Source: Mycolicibacterium lacusdiani
Lineage (GTDB): Bacteria > Actinomycetota > Actinomycetes > Mycobacteriales > Mycobacteriaceae
Direction: 5' to 3'
Length of the DNA stretch: 64,000 nucleotides
Assembly (NCBI RefSeq): GCF_021916785.1
Contig: NZ_JAKCFC010000010.1
Location: 172,455 to 236,454, forward strand
Positions within the stretch are counted from its first letter, which is position 1. Each line of letters opens with the position of its first letter. The position numbers and the translations under genes are program-made. The notes beneath the pieces are model-generated. The model searched no databases and had not been told where the DNA came from. It saw only the letters and a list, made by a program, of their open reading frames with translations. Shown here one piece after another: positions 53,347-61,638 of the stretch.

Positions 53347-54399
53347 TTGACTGCTGACCTCGCTCCGCGACTACGCGTCGACCGGGGCGTACCGAGCGAC
53401 CTATCCCGGGTCCCCGGCATCGCCCGCGACATCGAGCGCCTTGGCTACGACGGCTGCTGGACCGGCGAGATCGACCACGACCCCTTCCTCCCACTGTTGC
53501 TCGCCGCCGAACACACGTCGCGCCTCGAGATCGGCACCAGCATCGCGGTGGCCTTCGCGCGCAATCCCATGACGGTGGCCAACCTCGGCTGGGACCTACA
53601 GGCTTACTCCGCAGGCCGGCTGAATCTCGGTCTGGGTTCGCAGATTCAAGCCCACGTCGAGAAGCGGTTCAGCATGCCGTGGAGTCACCCGGTGCGCCGA
53701 ATGCGGGAGTTCATCGAAGCGCTGCGGGCGATCTGGACGTGCTGGCAGGACGGAACGCGCCTGAGCTTTCGCGGCGACTTCTACACGCACACGCTGATGA
53801 CGCCGATGTTCTCGCCCGAGCCGATGCCGCACGGTCAGCCGAACGTCTTCGTCGCCGCCGTCGGCGAGGCCATGACCGAGATGTGCGGCGAGGTCGCCGA
53901 TGGTCTGCTCGCCCACGCCTTCACCACCAAGCGCTATACCGACGAGATCACCACGCCCGCACTGCTGCGCGGGCTGAGCCGCGCCGGCCGGGAGCGCCGT
54001 GACGTCCAGGTGTCGTGCCCGGTGTTCGTCGTCACCGGCGACACGGAGGAGGCCATGGCGGAGGCTGCCGTGCCCGTCCGCAAGCAGATTGCGTTCTACG
54101 GATCCACCCCGGCGTACCGCAAGGTGCTCGAACTGCACGGGTGGGGTGACGTCCACACCGAACTGCACCGGCTGTCGAAGCTGGGGCAGTGGGACGCGAT
54201 GGGCGACCTGGTCGACGACGACGTTCTGCGCGCCTTCGCCGTCGTCGCTCCTCTGCGCGACGTCGCCGATGCGCTGCGGGTGCGCTGCGACGGCGCGATC
54301 GACCGCGTGCTGCCCGCGCTGCCCGCCACGCTGAGCGACGAGGCCGTCGAGTCGGTGCTGAATCAACTCCGGACCACCGATGAAGGGAGCCCACGGTGA
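53347..54399 (+). CDS. LLM-class F420-dependent oxidoreductase
   Basis: A 350-aa luciferase-like protein. TTG 53347 is the best-fitting start (LTADLAPRLRVDRGVPSD); the frame is open upstream through operator G, which argues against a start there. Signatures include RLGYDGCWTGEIDHDPFLPL, EIGTSIAVAFARNPMT, SAGRLNLGLGSQIQAHVEKRFSMPW. From memory this is the TIGR03617 (MSMEG_2256) family of proposed F420-dependent enzymes. It is coupled by GTGA to a P450 gene. It may reduce or dehydrogenate the oxygenated pathway intermediate. Confidence 0.9.
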   Translation: MTADLAPRLRVDRGVPSDLSRVPGIARDIERLGYDGCWTGEIDHDPFLPLLLAAEHTSRLEIGTSIAVAFARNPMTVANLGWDLQAYSAGRLNLGLGSQIQAHVEKRFSMPWSHPVRRMREFIEALRAIWTCWQDGTRLSFRGDFYTHTLMTPMFSPEPMPHGQPNVFVAAVGEAMTEMCGEVADGLLAHAFTTKRYTDEITTPALLRGLSRAGRERRDVQVSCPVFVVTGDTEEAMAEAAVPVRKQIAFYGSTPAYRKVLELHGWGDVHTELHRLSKLGQWDAMGDLVDDDVLRAFAVVAPLRDVADALRVRCDGAIDRVLPALPATLSDEAVESVLNQLRTTDEGSPR

Positions 54400-55628
54400 G
54401 CACTCCAACCATGGACGACGCCGCCAAGGTACTGGCCGATCCGTTGGCCTACACCGACGAGGTGGGCCTGCACCGCGCGCTCACACACCTGCGCGCCACT
54501 GCGCCGGTGTCGTGGGTGGACGTGCCGAACTACGCGCCGTTCTGGGCGATCACCAAGCACGCCGACATCATGGAGATCGAGCGTGCCAACGACGTGTTCA
54601 CCAACTCGCCGCGACCGGTGCTGGTCACCAGGGAGGGCGACGAGCAGCAAGCGGCCGTCGGCATCAAGACGCTCATCCACATGGACGACCCGCAGCACCG
54701 TGACGTGCGGGCGATCGGCGCCAACTGGTTCCGGCCAAAGGCCATGCGCGCGTTAAAGGATCGTGCCGATGAACTGGCCGAGCAGTTCGTCGACAGGATG
54801 GTGGCCGAGGGGCCCGAATGCGACTTCGTGCAGAAGGTCGCCGTCAACTATCCGCTCTACATGATCATGACGCTGCTGGGCGTGCCCGAGGACGACTTCG
54901 GGCTGATGCTCAAGCTGACCCAGGAACTATTCGGCAGCGACGACGACGAGTTCAAGCGCGGTGACATGGCCGAGCAGATGACGGCACTGCTCGAGATGTT
55001 CCAGTACTTCACCGAGCTGACCGCGGGCCGCCGGGCCAATCCGACCGAGGACCTGGCGTCGGCGATCGCCAACGCCACGATCGACGGCGAGCCGCTGTCG
55101 GACATCGAGACGGTGTCCTACTACGCGATCATCGCCGCGGCCGGTCACGACACCTCCAGCGCCAGCATCTCCGGCGGCATGCACGCCCTCGTCGAGCATC
55201 CCGAGCAGTTGGCACGCCTGCGCAACGACCCCGGCCTGATGCCGCTTGCGGTGGAAGAGATGGTGCGCTGGACGACCCCGGTGAAGGAGTTCATGCGAAC
55301 TGCGCAGCGCGACTACGTCATTCGTGGTGTGAAGATCTCCGCAGGCGAGTCGGTGCTGCTGTCCTACGTCTCCGGCAACCGTGACGAGGAGGTGTTCAGC
55401 GACCCGTTCACCTTCGACGTCGGCCGAGATCCGAACCGGCACATCGCCTTCGGATACGGTGTGCACTTCTGTCTGGGCGCCGCGCTGGCCCGGCTGGAGA
55501 TCAACAGCTTCTTCAGCGAGCTACTGCCGCGGTTGACGTCGGTCGAACTCGCAGGCCGGCCCGACTACCTGGCCACCACCTTCGTCGGCGGCCTCAAGCA
55601 CCTGCCGATCCGATATTCGTTGCGCTAG
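54396..55628 (+). CDS. Cytochrome P450
   Basis: A 410-aa P450 from GTG 54396, overlapping the preceding stop by four bases. Motifs: IIAAAGHDTSSASISGG (I helix), EEMVRW with the ExxR context, NRHIAFGYGVHFCLGAALARLE with the heme Cys. The pattern (FGYGVHFCLGA, FMRTAQRDY) is like mycobacterial lipid/steroid-hydroxylating CYPs. It is the second P450 of the cluster and also lacks a neighbouring ferredoxin. The 3' end is 2 bp from the convergent amidohydrolase stop. Confidence 0.95.
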   Translation: MSTPTMDDAAKVLADPLAYTDEVGLHRALTHLRATAPVSWVDVPNYAPFWAITKHADIMEIERANDVFTNSPRPVLVTREGDEQQAAVGIKTLIHMDDPQHRDVRAIGANWFRPKAMRALKDRADELAEQFVDRMVAEGPECDFVQKVAVNYPLYMIMTLLGVPEDDFGLMLKLTQELFGSDDDEFKRGDMAEQMTALLEMFQYFTELTAGRRANPTEDLASAIANATIDGEPLSDIETVSYYAIIAAAGHDTSSASISGGMHALVEHPEQLARLRNDPGLMPLAVEEMVRWTTPVKEFMRTAQRDYVIRGVKISAGESVLLSYVSGNRDEEVFSDPFTFDVGRDPNRHIAFGYGVHFCLGAALARLEINSFFSELLPRLTSVELAGRPDYLATTFVGGLKHLPIRYSLR

Positions 55629-55630
55629 CC

Positions 55631-56929
55631 CTACTTCTGCGACGCGGTCGCCTTCTCCAGGTTCGCCGTCCAGTCGCTGACGCTCGTCTTCTCGCCGGTT
55701 CGTGCGTGGCTCAGGGCGCGAACGGAGACGTCGTGGCCCTCGGCGGCCTTGCGCAGCGCGCCGACGGTGGCCTGGTCCTTGGGAACGTGGGCGAACGGCT
55801 CGAAGTGGTAGAGCTTCATCGCGTTCTCGTGGGTGATCTTGTCGATCTCGGCATCGGTGACGTCATAGGTGTCGAACACGGCCCACAGTTCTTCCGGGGC
55901 ACCGGGCCACATGGAATCCGAGTGCGGGTAGTCCATCTCCCAGCAGATGTTGTCGATGCCGATCTCGTGGCGGTTCTTCACGCCGATCGGATCGGAGATG
56001 AAGCACGTCATGAAGTGCTCGCGGAACACCTCGCTGGGCTTCTTTCCGCCGAAGTCCTGTCCCGTCCAGGTCGAGTGCATCTCGTAGGTGCGGTCCACCC
56101 GGTCGAGGAAGTAGGGGATCCACCCCGTGCCGCCCTCGCTCAGCGCGATCTTGAGCGTCGGGTACTTCTTGATCGGCGCCGACCATAGCAAATCCGCCGC
56201 AGCCTGCACGATGTTCATGGGCTGCAACGTGATCATCACGTCCATCGGTGCGTCCGGGGCGGTGATGGCGAGCCGACCCGAGGATCCGATGTGCACGTTC
56301 ATCACGGTCTCGGTGTCGACGAGGGCCTGCCACAAGGGAGCCCAGTATTCGTGGTCGTGGAACGACGGGTAGCCCAGTGCGGATGGGTTCTCGGTGAACG
56401 TCAGTGAGTGCACGCCCTTCTCGGCGACGCGGCGCACCTCTTGGGCTGCCAGCGCCGGGTCCCAGATCGCGGGGATGGCCATCGGGATGAAGCGCCCGGG
56501 ATTGCTGGCGCACCATTCGTCGATGTGCCAGTCGTTGTAGGCCTGCACTAGTGCCAGCGAGAACTCCGAGTCCTCGGTGGCGAACAGTCGCGCGGCGAAG
56601 CCGGGGAACGACGGAAAGTTCATGGTGGCCAGGACGCCGCCGGCGTTCATGTCCTTGACGCGTTCGTCGGGGTCGTAGCAGCCCTTGCGGATCTCGTCGA
56701 GGCCCTGGGGTTCGAGGCCGTACTCCTCCTTGGGCCTGCCTGCTACCGCGTTCAGTGCGACGTTGGGGATGACGACGTCGCGGAACTGCCACGTGTCCGA
56801 GCCGTCGGCGTTGTGCACGAGCCGCGGTGCCTCGTCGGCGTACTTCTTGGGCAGGTGGTTGGCGAACATGTTCGGCGGCTCGATGATGTGATCGTCGACG
56901 CTGATCAAGATCATGTCGTTCTTGTCCAT
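55631..56929 (-). CDS. Amidohydrolase family 2 (metal-dependent hydrolase)
   Basis: A 432-aa protein; ATG 56929 is chosen because GGGAGG lies 6 bases upstream and MILISVDDHIIEPP directly carries the N-terminal metal motif (DDHxxE). Other features are MNVHIGSSG, ALSEGGTGWIPYFLDRVDR and ICWEMDYPHSDSMWP with His/Asp metal ligands. It is the third ACMSD-like amidohydrolase of the cluster and the largest. A role in hydrolytic ring cleavage or decarboxylation is plausible. It is controlled by operator H. Confidence 0.92.
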   Translation of the reverse strand: MDKNDMILISVDDHIIEPPNMFANHLPKKYADEAPRLVHNADGSDTWQFRDVVIPNVALNAVAGRPKEEYGLEPQGLDEIRKGCYDPDERVKDMNAGGVLATMNFPSFPGFAARLFATEDSEFSLALVQAYNDWHIDEWCASNPGRFIPMAIPAIWDPALAAQEVRRVAEKGVHSLTFTENPSALGYPSFHDHEYWAPLWQALVDTETVMNVHIGSSGRLAITAPDAPMDVMITLQPMNIVQAAADLLWSAPIKKYPTLKIALSEGGTGWIPYFLDRVDRTYEMHSTWTGQDFGGKKPSEVFREHFMTCFISDPIGVKNRHEIGIDNICWEMDYPHSDSMWPGAPEELWAVFDTYDVTDAEIDKITHENAMKLYHFEPFAHVPKDQATVGALRKAAEGHDVSVRALSHARTGEKTSVSDWTANLEKATASQK

Positions 56930-56953
56930 CGCGAACCTCCCGTTGAATGCCCT

Positions 56954-56972
56954 TACCGTAAATTCGACAGTA
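56954..56972. promoter_or_regulatory. Regulon operator H (TACCGTAAATTCGACAGTA)
   Basis: The last of the nine shared palindromes lies 25-43 bp upstream of the amidohydrolase ATG at 56929 and marks the right end of the apparent regulon. Its left half-site is perfect; the right one has one mismatch. Confidence 0.7.
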
Positions 56973-57007
56973 CACGTCGGGGGCACGGGGAAACTCGGAG
57001 TGGGAAC

Positions 57008-57199
57008 TCAGCAGCAGCGCGTCTGCGGATTCCGTTCCGTCGCATCGTGACGCATGCGCCAGTAGTCCCGCTCGGACATCACCGGGTCACCGGGATGGGT
57101 GCGCGAGCGGTGTTCGACGTAGCGGCGATAGTGGTTGTCGCCCATCAGTGACCCCCAGTACCAACCGATCTGGCGGGCGTATGCGGTGACTCGTCCCAT
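57008..57199 (-). CDS. YbdD/YjiX-family small protein
   Basis: A 63-aa protein from ATG 57199, preceded by AGGAGG; 55 bp of it overlap the cstA 3' end. An internal ATG at 57145 overlaps the cstA stop but would remove the conserved N-terminal helix. The pattern GWYWGSLMGDNHYRRYVEH, DPVMSERDYWRMRHD and a C-terminal RCC is that of the YbdD/YjiX family, always found beside CstA-type transporters. It probably helps CstA assembly or activity. Function otherwise unknown. Confidence 0.88.
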   Translation of the reverse strand: MGRVTAYARQIGWYWGSLMGDNHYRRYVEHRSRTHPGDPVMSERDYWRMRHDATERNPQTRCC

Positions 57200-59451
57200 T
57201 GCTTCTGCACCTCCTTCTCAGCCTTGGTGGCCAGCAGTCCGGACGGCGCGAAGATGCGCGACGGCACCGGCTCGTCCTCGGTCAGCGGCCTGCCGCGGCC
57301 CTGAATCGCCTTGAGCGCCATGACGACGCCTGCGGCGAACACGATGACCACCAGTACGGCGAACACGATCGACAGCGTGCCCTGGATGAACGTGTTGCGG
57401 ATGACGGCGTCGAGCTGGCCGGCGTCCTTGGCCGCGCCGAACGCGGTCTTGCCCGCGTCCTTGGCGTCGCGGTACTGGAAGTGCTGCGTCCAGTAGCCGA
57501 CCTTCGGATCGCCCGAGAAGATCTTCTGCCACGAGGCGGTCATGGTCACGACGAGGTCCCACGCCAGTGGAATGCCGGGGATCCATGCCCACTTCAGCAG
57601 GCCGCGCTTGATGATGACGACGGTGACGACCGTCAGCGCGATGGCGGCCAGCAGCTGGTTGGCGATGCCGAACAGGGGGAACAGGGTGTTGATGCCGCCG
57701 AGGGGGTCGGTGACGCCCATCAACAGGATGCTGCCCCACGCGGCGACCACGATGATGCTGCAGATCCAGGCTCCCACACGCCAACTCGGGTTCTGCAGCT
57801 TCTTGAACGGGCCGCCGAGGTTGCCGAGACCGTCGGAGAGCATGAAGCGCGCCACCCGGGTGCCCGCGTCGACCGTGGTGAGGATGAACAGCGCCTCGAA
57901 CATGATCGCGAAGTGGTACCAGAACGCCTTGAGTGCCTGACCGCCGAACACCTGGTGCAGCACCTCGGACATGCCGAAGGCCAGCGTGGGTGCGCCGCCC
58001 GTGCGGGAGACGATGGACTCCTCGCCGACGCTTTCGGCGGCCGCGTCGATCTCGGCTCCGGTGATCGGTGGGCCGGAGAGGCCAAGGCCGTTGACGTAGT
58101 CGGCAGCGGTCTGCCCGGTGGTTCCGGTGGAGGCGGCGGGCGCGTTCATCGTGAAGTACAGGTGCTGGTTGAGGATGGCCGCGGTGATGAGCGCCATGAT
58201 TGCGACGAACGACTCGGTCAGCATGCCGCCGTAGCCGATCAGCCGCATCTGGCTTTCCTTCTCGAGCAGCTTCGGCGTGGTGCCCGAGGAGATCAGCGAA
58301 TGGAAACCGGACAGCGCACCGCACGCGATCGTGATGAACAGGAACGGGAACAGCGAACCGGCGAAGACCGGGCCGGTGCCGCTGGCGGCGAACGACGAGA
58401 CCGCGGGCGCCTCCATGATCGGGCGGGCCAGCAGGATGCCGATGGCCAGCAGCACGATCGTGCCGACCTTCATGAAGGTGGACAGGTAGTCGCGGGGGGC
58501 GAGCAGCAACCACACCGGGAGTACCGAGGCAGCGAGGCCGTAGGCGATGATGCACCAGGACAGGGCGACCTTCGACAGGGTGAACCAGTCGGTACCCCAA
58601 GCCGTTTCGGCGACCCAGCCGCCAGAGAGGACGGCGAGCAGCAGCAGCACGACGCCAATCAGGGAGACCTCGGAGACCCGACCGGGTCGCAGGTACCGCA
58701 GGTAGAGACCCATGAAGATCGCGATGGGAATCGTCATCGCGATGGAGAAGACGCCCCACGGGCTCTCGGAGAGGGCGTTGACGACGACGAGCGCCAGCAC
58801 TGCCAGCAGGATCACCATGATGACCAGCACGCCGACGATCGCGGCGACACCGCCGATGGTGCCGAGCTCGTCGCGGGCCATCTGGCCCAGCGAGCGGCCG
58901 CGGCGGCGCACCGAGATCGAGAGGACCAGGTAGTCCTGCACGCAGCCGGCAACCAACGCGCCGATGATGATCCAGATGGTGCCGGGCAGGTAGCCCATCT
59001 GCATGGCGAGCACCGGGCCCACCAGCGGGCCTGCGCCGGCGATGGCCGCGAAGTGGTGGCCGAACAGCACGCGCCGGTCGGTGGGCATGTAGTCGGTGCC
59101 GTTCTCGAAGATCTCGGCAGGGGTGGCGACGTCGTCGCGGGGTTTGACGATCTTCATCTCGATCAACCGGGCGTAGAACCGGAAGCCGATGACGTACGTG
59201 CAGAACGCGGCGATGACGAACCAGACCGCGTTGACCGTCTCCCCGCGGAAGAAGGCGATCACGGCCCACGCGACCGCGCCGATGATGGCGATGACGCCGA
59301 AGACGATCTTGTGCTTCAGGGTGATCGGTGAGCGGTCGATGATCGCGACCGGGGGCAGGTCGGCGCTATTGCGGACGTACGTGACGTCGCCGACGGTCTC
59401 CTCGGTGCGTTCCGACGTGGTGGCCCGGGGTGTGGGTGGTGATGCAGCCAT
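57145..59451 (-). CDS. cstA: Carbon starvation protein CstA (pyruvate/peptide transporter)
   Basis: A 768-aa polytopic membrane protein from ATG 59451. Numerous hydrophobic helices run from about residue 45 to 710, with the family signatures FGHHFAAIAGAGPLVGPVLA and SGFHSLISSGTTPKLL plus a proton-coupled-symporter-like TVDAGTRVARFM. CstA-family proteins import pyruvate or peptides, and are induced when carbon is limited. The gene is followed by and overlaps ybdD. It is not part of the TACYGWA regulon as far as promoters show. N-terminal cytoplasmic extension of about 45 aa. Confidence 0.95.
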   Translation of the reverse strand: MAASPPTPRATTSERTEETVGDVTYVRNSADLPPVAIIDRSPITLKHKIVFGVIAIIGAVAWAVIAFFRGETVNAVWFVIAAFCTYVIGFRFYARLIEMKIVKPRDDVATPAEIFENGTDYMPTDRRVLFGHHFAAIAGAGPLVGPVLAMQMGYLPGTIWIIIGALVAGCVQDYLVLSISVRRRGRSLGQMARDELGTIGGVAAIVGVLVIMVILLAVLALVVVNALSESPWGVFSIAMTIPIAIFMGLYLRYLRPGRVSEVSLIGVVLLLLAVLSGGWVAETAWGTDWFTLSKVALSWCIIAYGLAASVLPVWLLLAPRDYLSTFMKVGTIVLLAIGILLARPIMEAPAVSSFAASGTGPVFAGSLFPFLFITIACGALSGFHSLISSGTTPKLLEKESQMRLIGYGGMLTESFVAIMALITAAILNQHLYFTMNAPAASTGTTGQTAADYVNGLGLSGPPITGAEIDAAAESVGEESIVSRTGGAPTLAFGMSEVLHQVFGGQALKAFWYHFAIMFEALFILTTVDAGTRVARFMLSDGLGNLGGPFKKLQNPSWRVGAWICSIIVVAAWGSILLMGVTDPLGGINTLFPLFGIANQLLAAIALTVVTVVIIKRGLLKWAWIPGIPLAWDLVVTMTASWQKIFSGDPKVGYWTQHFQYRDAKDAGKTAFGAAKDAGQLDAVIRNTFIQGTLSIVFAVLVVIVFAAGVVMALKAIQGRGRPLTEDEPVPSRIFAPSGLLATKAEKEVQKQWDESPHTPARSVGTGGH

Positions 59452-59511
59452 AGGGCGATCCTGTCATCGTGGCTCAGGCGATTGGCGAGAACGCCCCGTT
59501 TGGTGCGTCGT

Positions 59512-61089
59512 TCAGGGGCGGTCGTACAGTGCCCGCACGGTGTCCACGGTGTCGGCCTCGTCGGGACGCTTGTCGTCGCGGTAACGGACCACCCGTGCGA
59601 AGCGCAGCGCCATGCCCGCGGGGTAGCGAGTGGATCCCTGCACGCCGTCGAGGGCGATCTCGACGACCTGTTCGGGTCGCACGGGGACGACGTAGGAGTC
59701 GGTCGGCCCGGTGGCGAGTTCGGTGAAGCGTGCGGTCTGCCAGTCGAGCATCTCGTCGGTCATGCCCTTGAACGTCTTGCCGAGCATGACGTAGCCGCCG
59801 GTGTCGGGGTCGCGGGCGCCGAGATGGATGTTCGAGAGCTTGCCGGTGCGGCGGCCCGAGCCCCATTCGACGGCGAGCACCACGAGGTCGAGCGTGTGGA
59901 CGGGCTTGACCTTCAGCCAGCCGGCGCCGCGGCGGCCCGCCTCGTACGGCGACGACGGTGACTTGGCCATCACGCCCTCGTGCCCGGCATCGAGTGTGGC
60001 CTGCAGGAACGCGTCGGCCGCGTCGGCGTCGTCGGTGGACAGTCGGTCGACCCTCTGCGTCGCCGGGACGATGGAGTCGAGGGCTGCCAACCGGTCGGTG
60101 GTGGAGGCGTCGAGCAGGTCGACCCCGTCGAGGTGCAGCAGGTCGAAGAAGAAGACCGATAGCGGTTGGGCGACGGCGTCCCTGGTGCCGCGCGAGCCGA
60201 ACCGCGACGCCGTCACCTGGAAGCGGTCGGGCCGGCCGTCGGGCCGCAGCGCGATGGCCTCGCCGTCGGCGATCAGCGCGTGCACGGGCAGGGCGAGCGT
60301 GGCCTGGACGACCTCGGGCAGGCGGTCGGTGACGTCGTCGAGGCTGCGGGTGTAGATGGACACGTCGTCGCCGTCGCGGTGGATCTGGACGCGGGCGCCG
60401 TCGAGTTTCGCCTCGAATATGGCGGTGCCGCCAAGCTTCTCGAGCGCGTGCGCGACGCCGGTGGACGTCTGCGCGAGCATCGGTCCGACGGGCGTGCCGA
60501 CGTGCAGGGTGAACCGGTCGAGCGCCTCGGCGCCCTCGGTCAGCACGGCGGCTGCCACGGTGGCGAGGTCGCCGCTGAGCATCGCCGCCCGGCGGACGCC
60601 AGTAGCGGGTTGGCCTGCGGCCTTGGCGACGGCGTCGGCCATGACGCCCACCAGCGCGCCCTGGCGTAGTTCGCCGCCGAGCAGTCGGCGCAGGAACGTC
60701 TGCTCGACGTCGGTGGCCGAACCGAACACTCCGGCTAGCAGCTCGGCGCGGCGGGCCTGCGAGCCCTTGCCTGCGACGGCCTTGATCTCGCTGAAGGTGG
60801 CGTGCACGCCGGTGACGGTCAGCGTGGGTTCGGCGGCAGGCGCGGGCAGCGAGCGCAACGCGGCCCACCCGACGCCGATCTGCCGTTGGGGTAGGTCGCC
60901 CGAGAGCCAGGTGACGATGATGGCGGCGGTGTCGGCAGTGTCGGCAGTGTCGGCGGGGTCGGTTGGGTCGGCAGGGTCGGCGTCGGTCGTCGCAGCCGTC
61001 AGCAGCTCGGCGATCCTGGCGATCTTCGCCGAGCGTGACGACACCGCGCCGACGTCGACCGACGCTGCGGCGACGTCATGAAGCAACAC
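59512..61089 (-). CDS. ligB: ATP-dependent DNA ligase LigB-like
   Basis: A 525-aa ligase (GTG 61089, MLLHDVA as in mycobacterial LigB). The adenylation Lys is in FEAKLDGARVQIHR, with further motifs SIYTRSLDDVTDRLP, ADGEAIA and WLKVKPVHTLDLVV, and an OB domain to the C-terminus. It joins nicks using ATP and is non-essential in mycobacteria beside LigA. A low-complexity segment of repeated Ala-Asp-Pro/Thr (residues about 37-56) is encoded by 9-bp repeats and may vary between strains. It is transcribed away from cstA with a gap of 60 bp and no regulon operator. Confidence 0.94.
   Translation of the reverse strand: MLLHDVAAASVDVGAVSSRSAKIARIAELLTAATTDADPADPTDPADTADTADTAAIIVTWLSGDLPQRQIGVGWAALRSLPAPAAEPTLTVTGVHATFSEIKAVAGKGSQARRAELLAGVFGSATDVEQTFLRRLLGGELRQGALVGVMADAVAKAAGQPATGVRRAAMLSGDLATVAAAVLTEGAEALDRFTLHVGTPVGPMLAQTSTGVAHALEKLGGTAIFEAKLDGARVQIHRDGDDVSIYTRSLDDVTDRLPEVVQATLALPVHALIADGEAIALRPDGRPDRFQVTASRFGSRGTRDAVAQPLSVFFFDLLHLDGVDLLDASTTDRLAALDSIVPATQRVDRLSTDDADAADAFLQATLDAGHEGVMAKSPSSPYEAGRRGAGWLKVKPVHTLDLVVLAVEWGSGRRTGKLSNIHLGARDPDTGGYVMLGKTFKGMTDEMLDWQTARFTELATGPTDSYVVPVRPEQVVEIALDGVQGSTRYPAGMALRFARVVRYRDDKRPDEADTVDTVRALYDRP
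60929..60987. repeat. Imperfect 9-bp tandem repeat inside ligB
   Basis: About six copies of GTCGGCAGT-like units (GTCGGC followed by AGT, GGG, TTG or AGG) stand in a row and encode alternating Ala-Asp-Thr and Ala-Asp-Pro tripeptides. The unit is a multiple of three, so copy-number changes keep frame. It may be a variable-number repeat. Confidence 0.7.
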
Positions 61090-61161
61090 GCCTCCAGACT
61101 GGCACGACGGTGTGACATCGCGGGAGCGGGTCGGGTGTCCAAGGTGGGTGTGGGTGGGCGC

Positions 61162-61548
61162 CTAGCCCGCGGCGAGTACCGCGGTCAGGACGTCGGCTTC
61201 GGACCGCACCGCCGCGGCACGATCCCCGGCGCCGTTGTCCGCCAACTGCTCGGCGGCCCTCAGACGTTCGTCGATTTCTCCTCGAAGCAGCGCACGGATC
61301 TCGGAGTCGGTCAGCTGCCGCCGGGCGACCTCCGTAGACGCGAGACCGGACGTTGCCCCGGCGATCGCGCCATCGGGTGTCACGACGGGTGTCGTTTCGG
61401 CTGGGGTGTCGGCGTCTGGGGTCTCGGCGTTGTCGATCGCACTCAGCGCGCTGCGCAGGGCGGAGACCCTCGTCTGGTCGCGGTCCTTGCGCGCGGTGAG
61501 CAGTTGGGCGCGCAGCGTCTCGCGCCACGTCGTCGCTGGCTCGGTCAT
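61162..61548 (-). CDS. YqeY/GatB-tail-like protein
   Basis: A 128-aa protein from ATG 61548. The helix-rich pattern WRETLRAQLLTARKDRDQTRVSALRSALSAIDNAE and ARRQLTDSEIRALLRGEIDERLRAAEQL fits the YqeY family related to the GatB C-terminal domain that binds tRNA. The second Asp-rich half resembles the tail. Function in bacteria is unclear, possibly linked to aminoacyl-tRNA chemistry. It lies 72 bp upstream of ligB on the same strand. Confidence 0.88.
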   Translation of the reverse strand: MTEPATTWRETLRAQLLTARKDRDQTRVSALRSALSAIDNAETPDADTPAETTPVVTPDGAIAGATSGLASTEVARRQLTDSEIRALLRGEIDERLRAAEQLADNGAGDRAAAVRSEADVLTAVLAAG

Positions 61549-61638
61549 CCGGTCATAGTGCTACCTCGCTCTCATTCGTGTCATGTCATTTGTCGGTGGT
61601 CGCTGGCATCCTGTCGCTCCAACGACCTGGGGGGATCG

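Noticed and set aside
53307..53357. Small ORF (ATG 53307) upstream of the F420-type gene
   Set aside because: No ribosome site or conservation clue; it overlaps the chosen TTG in another frame.
57199..59331. 710-codon plus-strand frame over cstA
   Set aside because: Highly polar His/Asp/Arg-rich translation with no domain; the opposite strand encodes an intact CstA.
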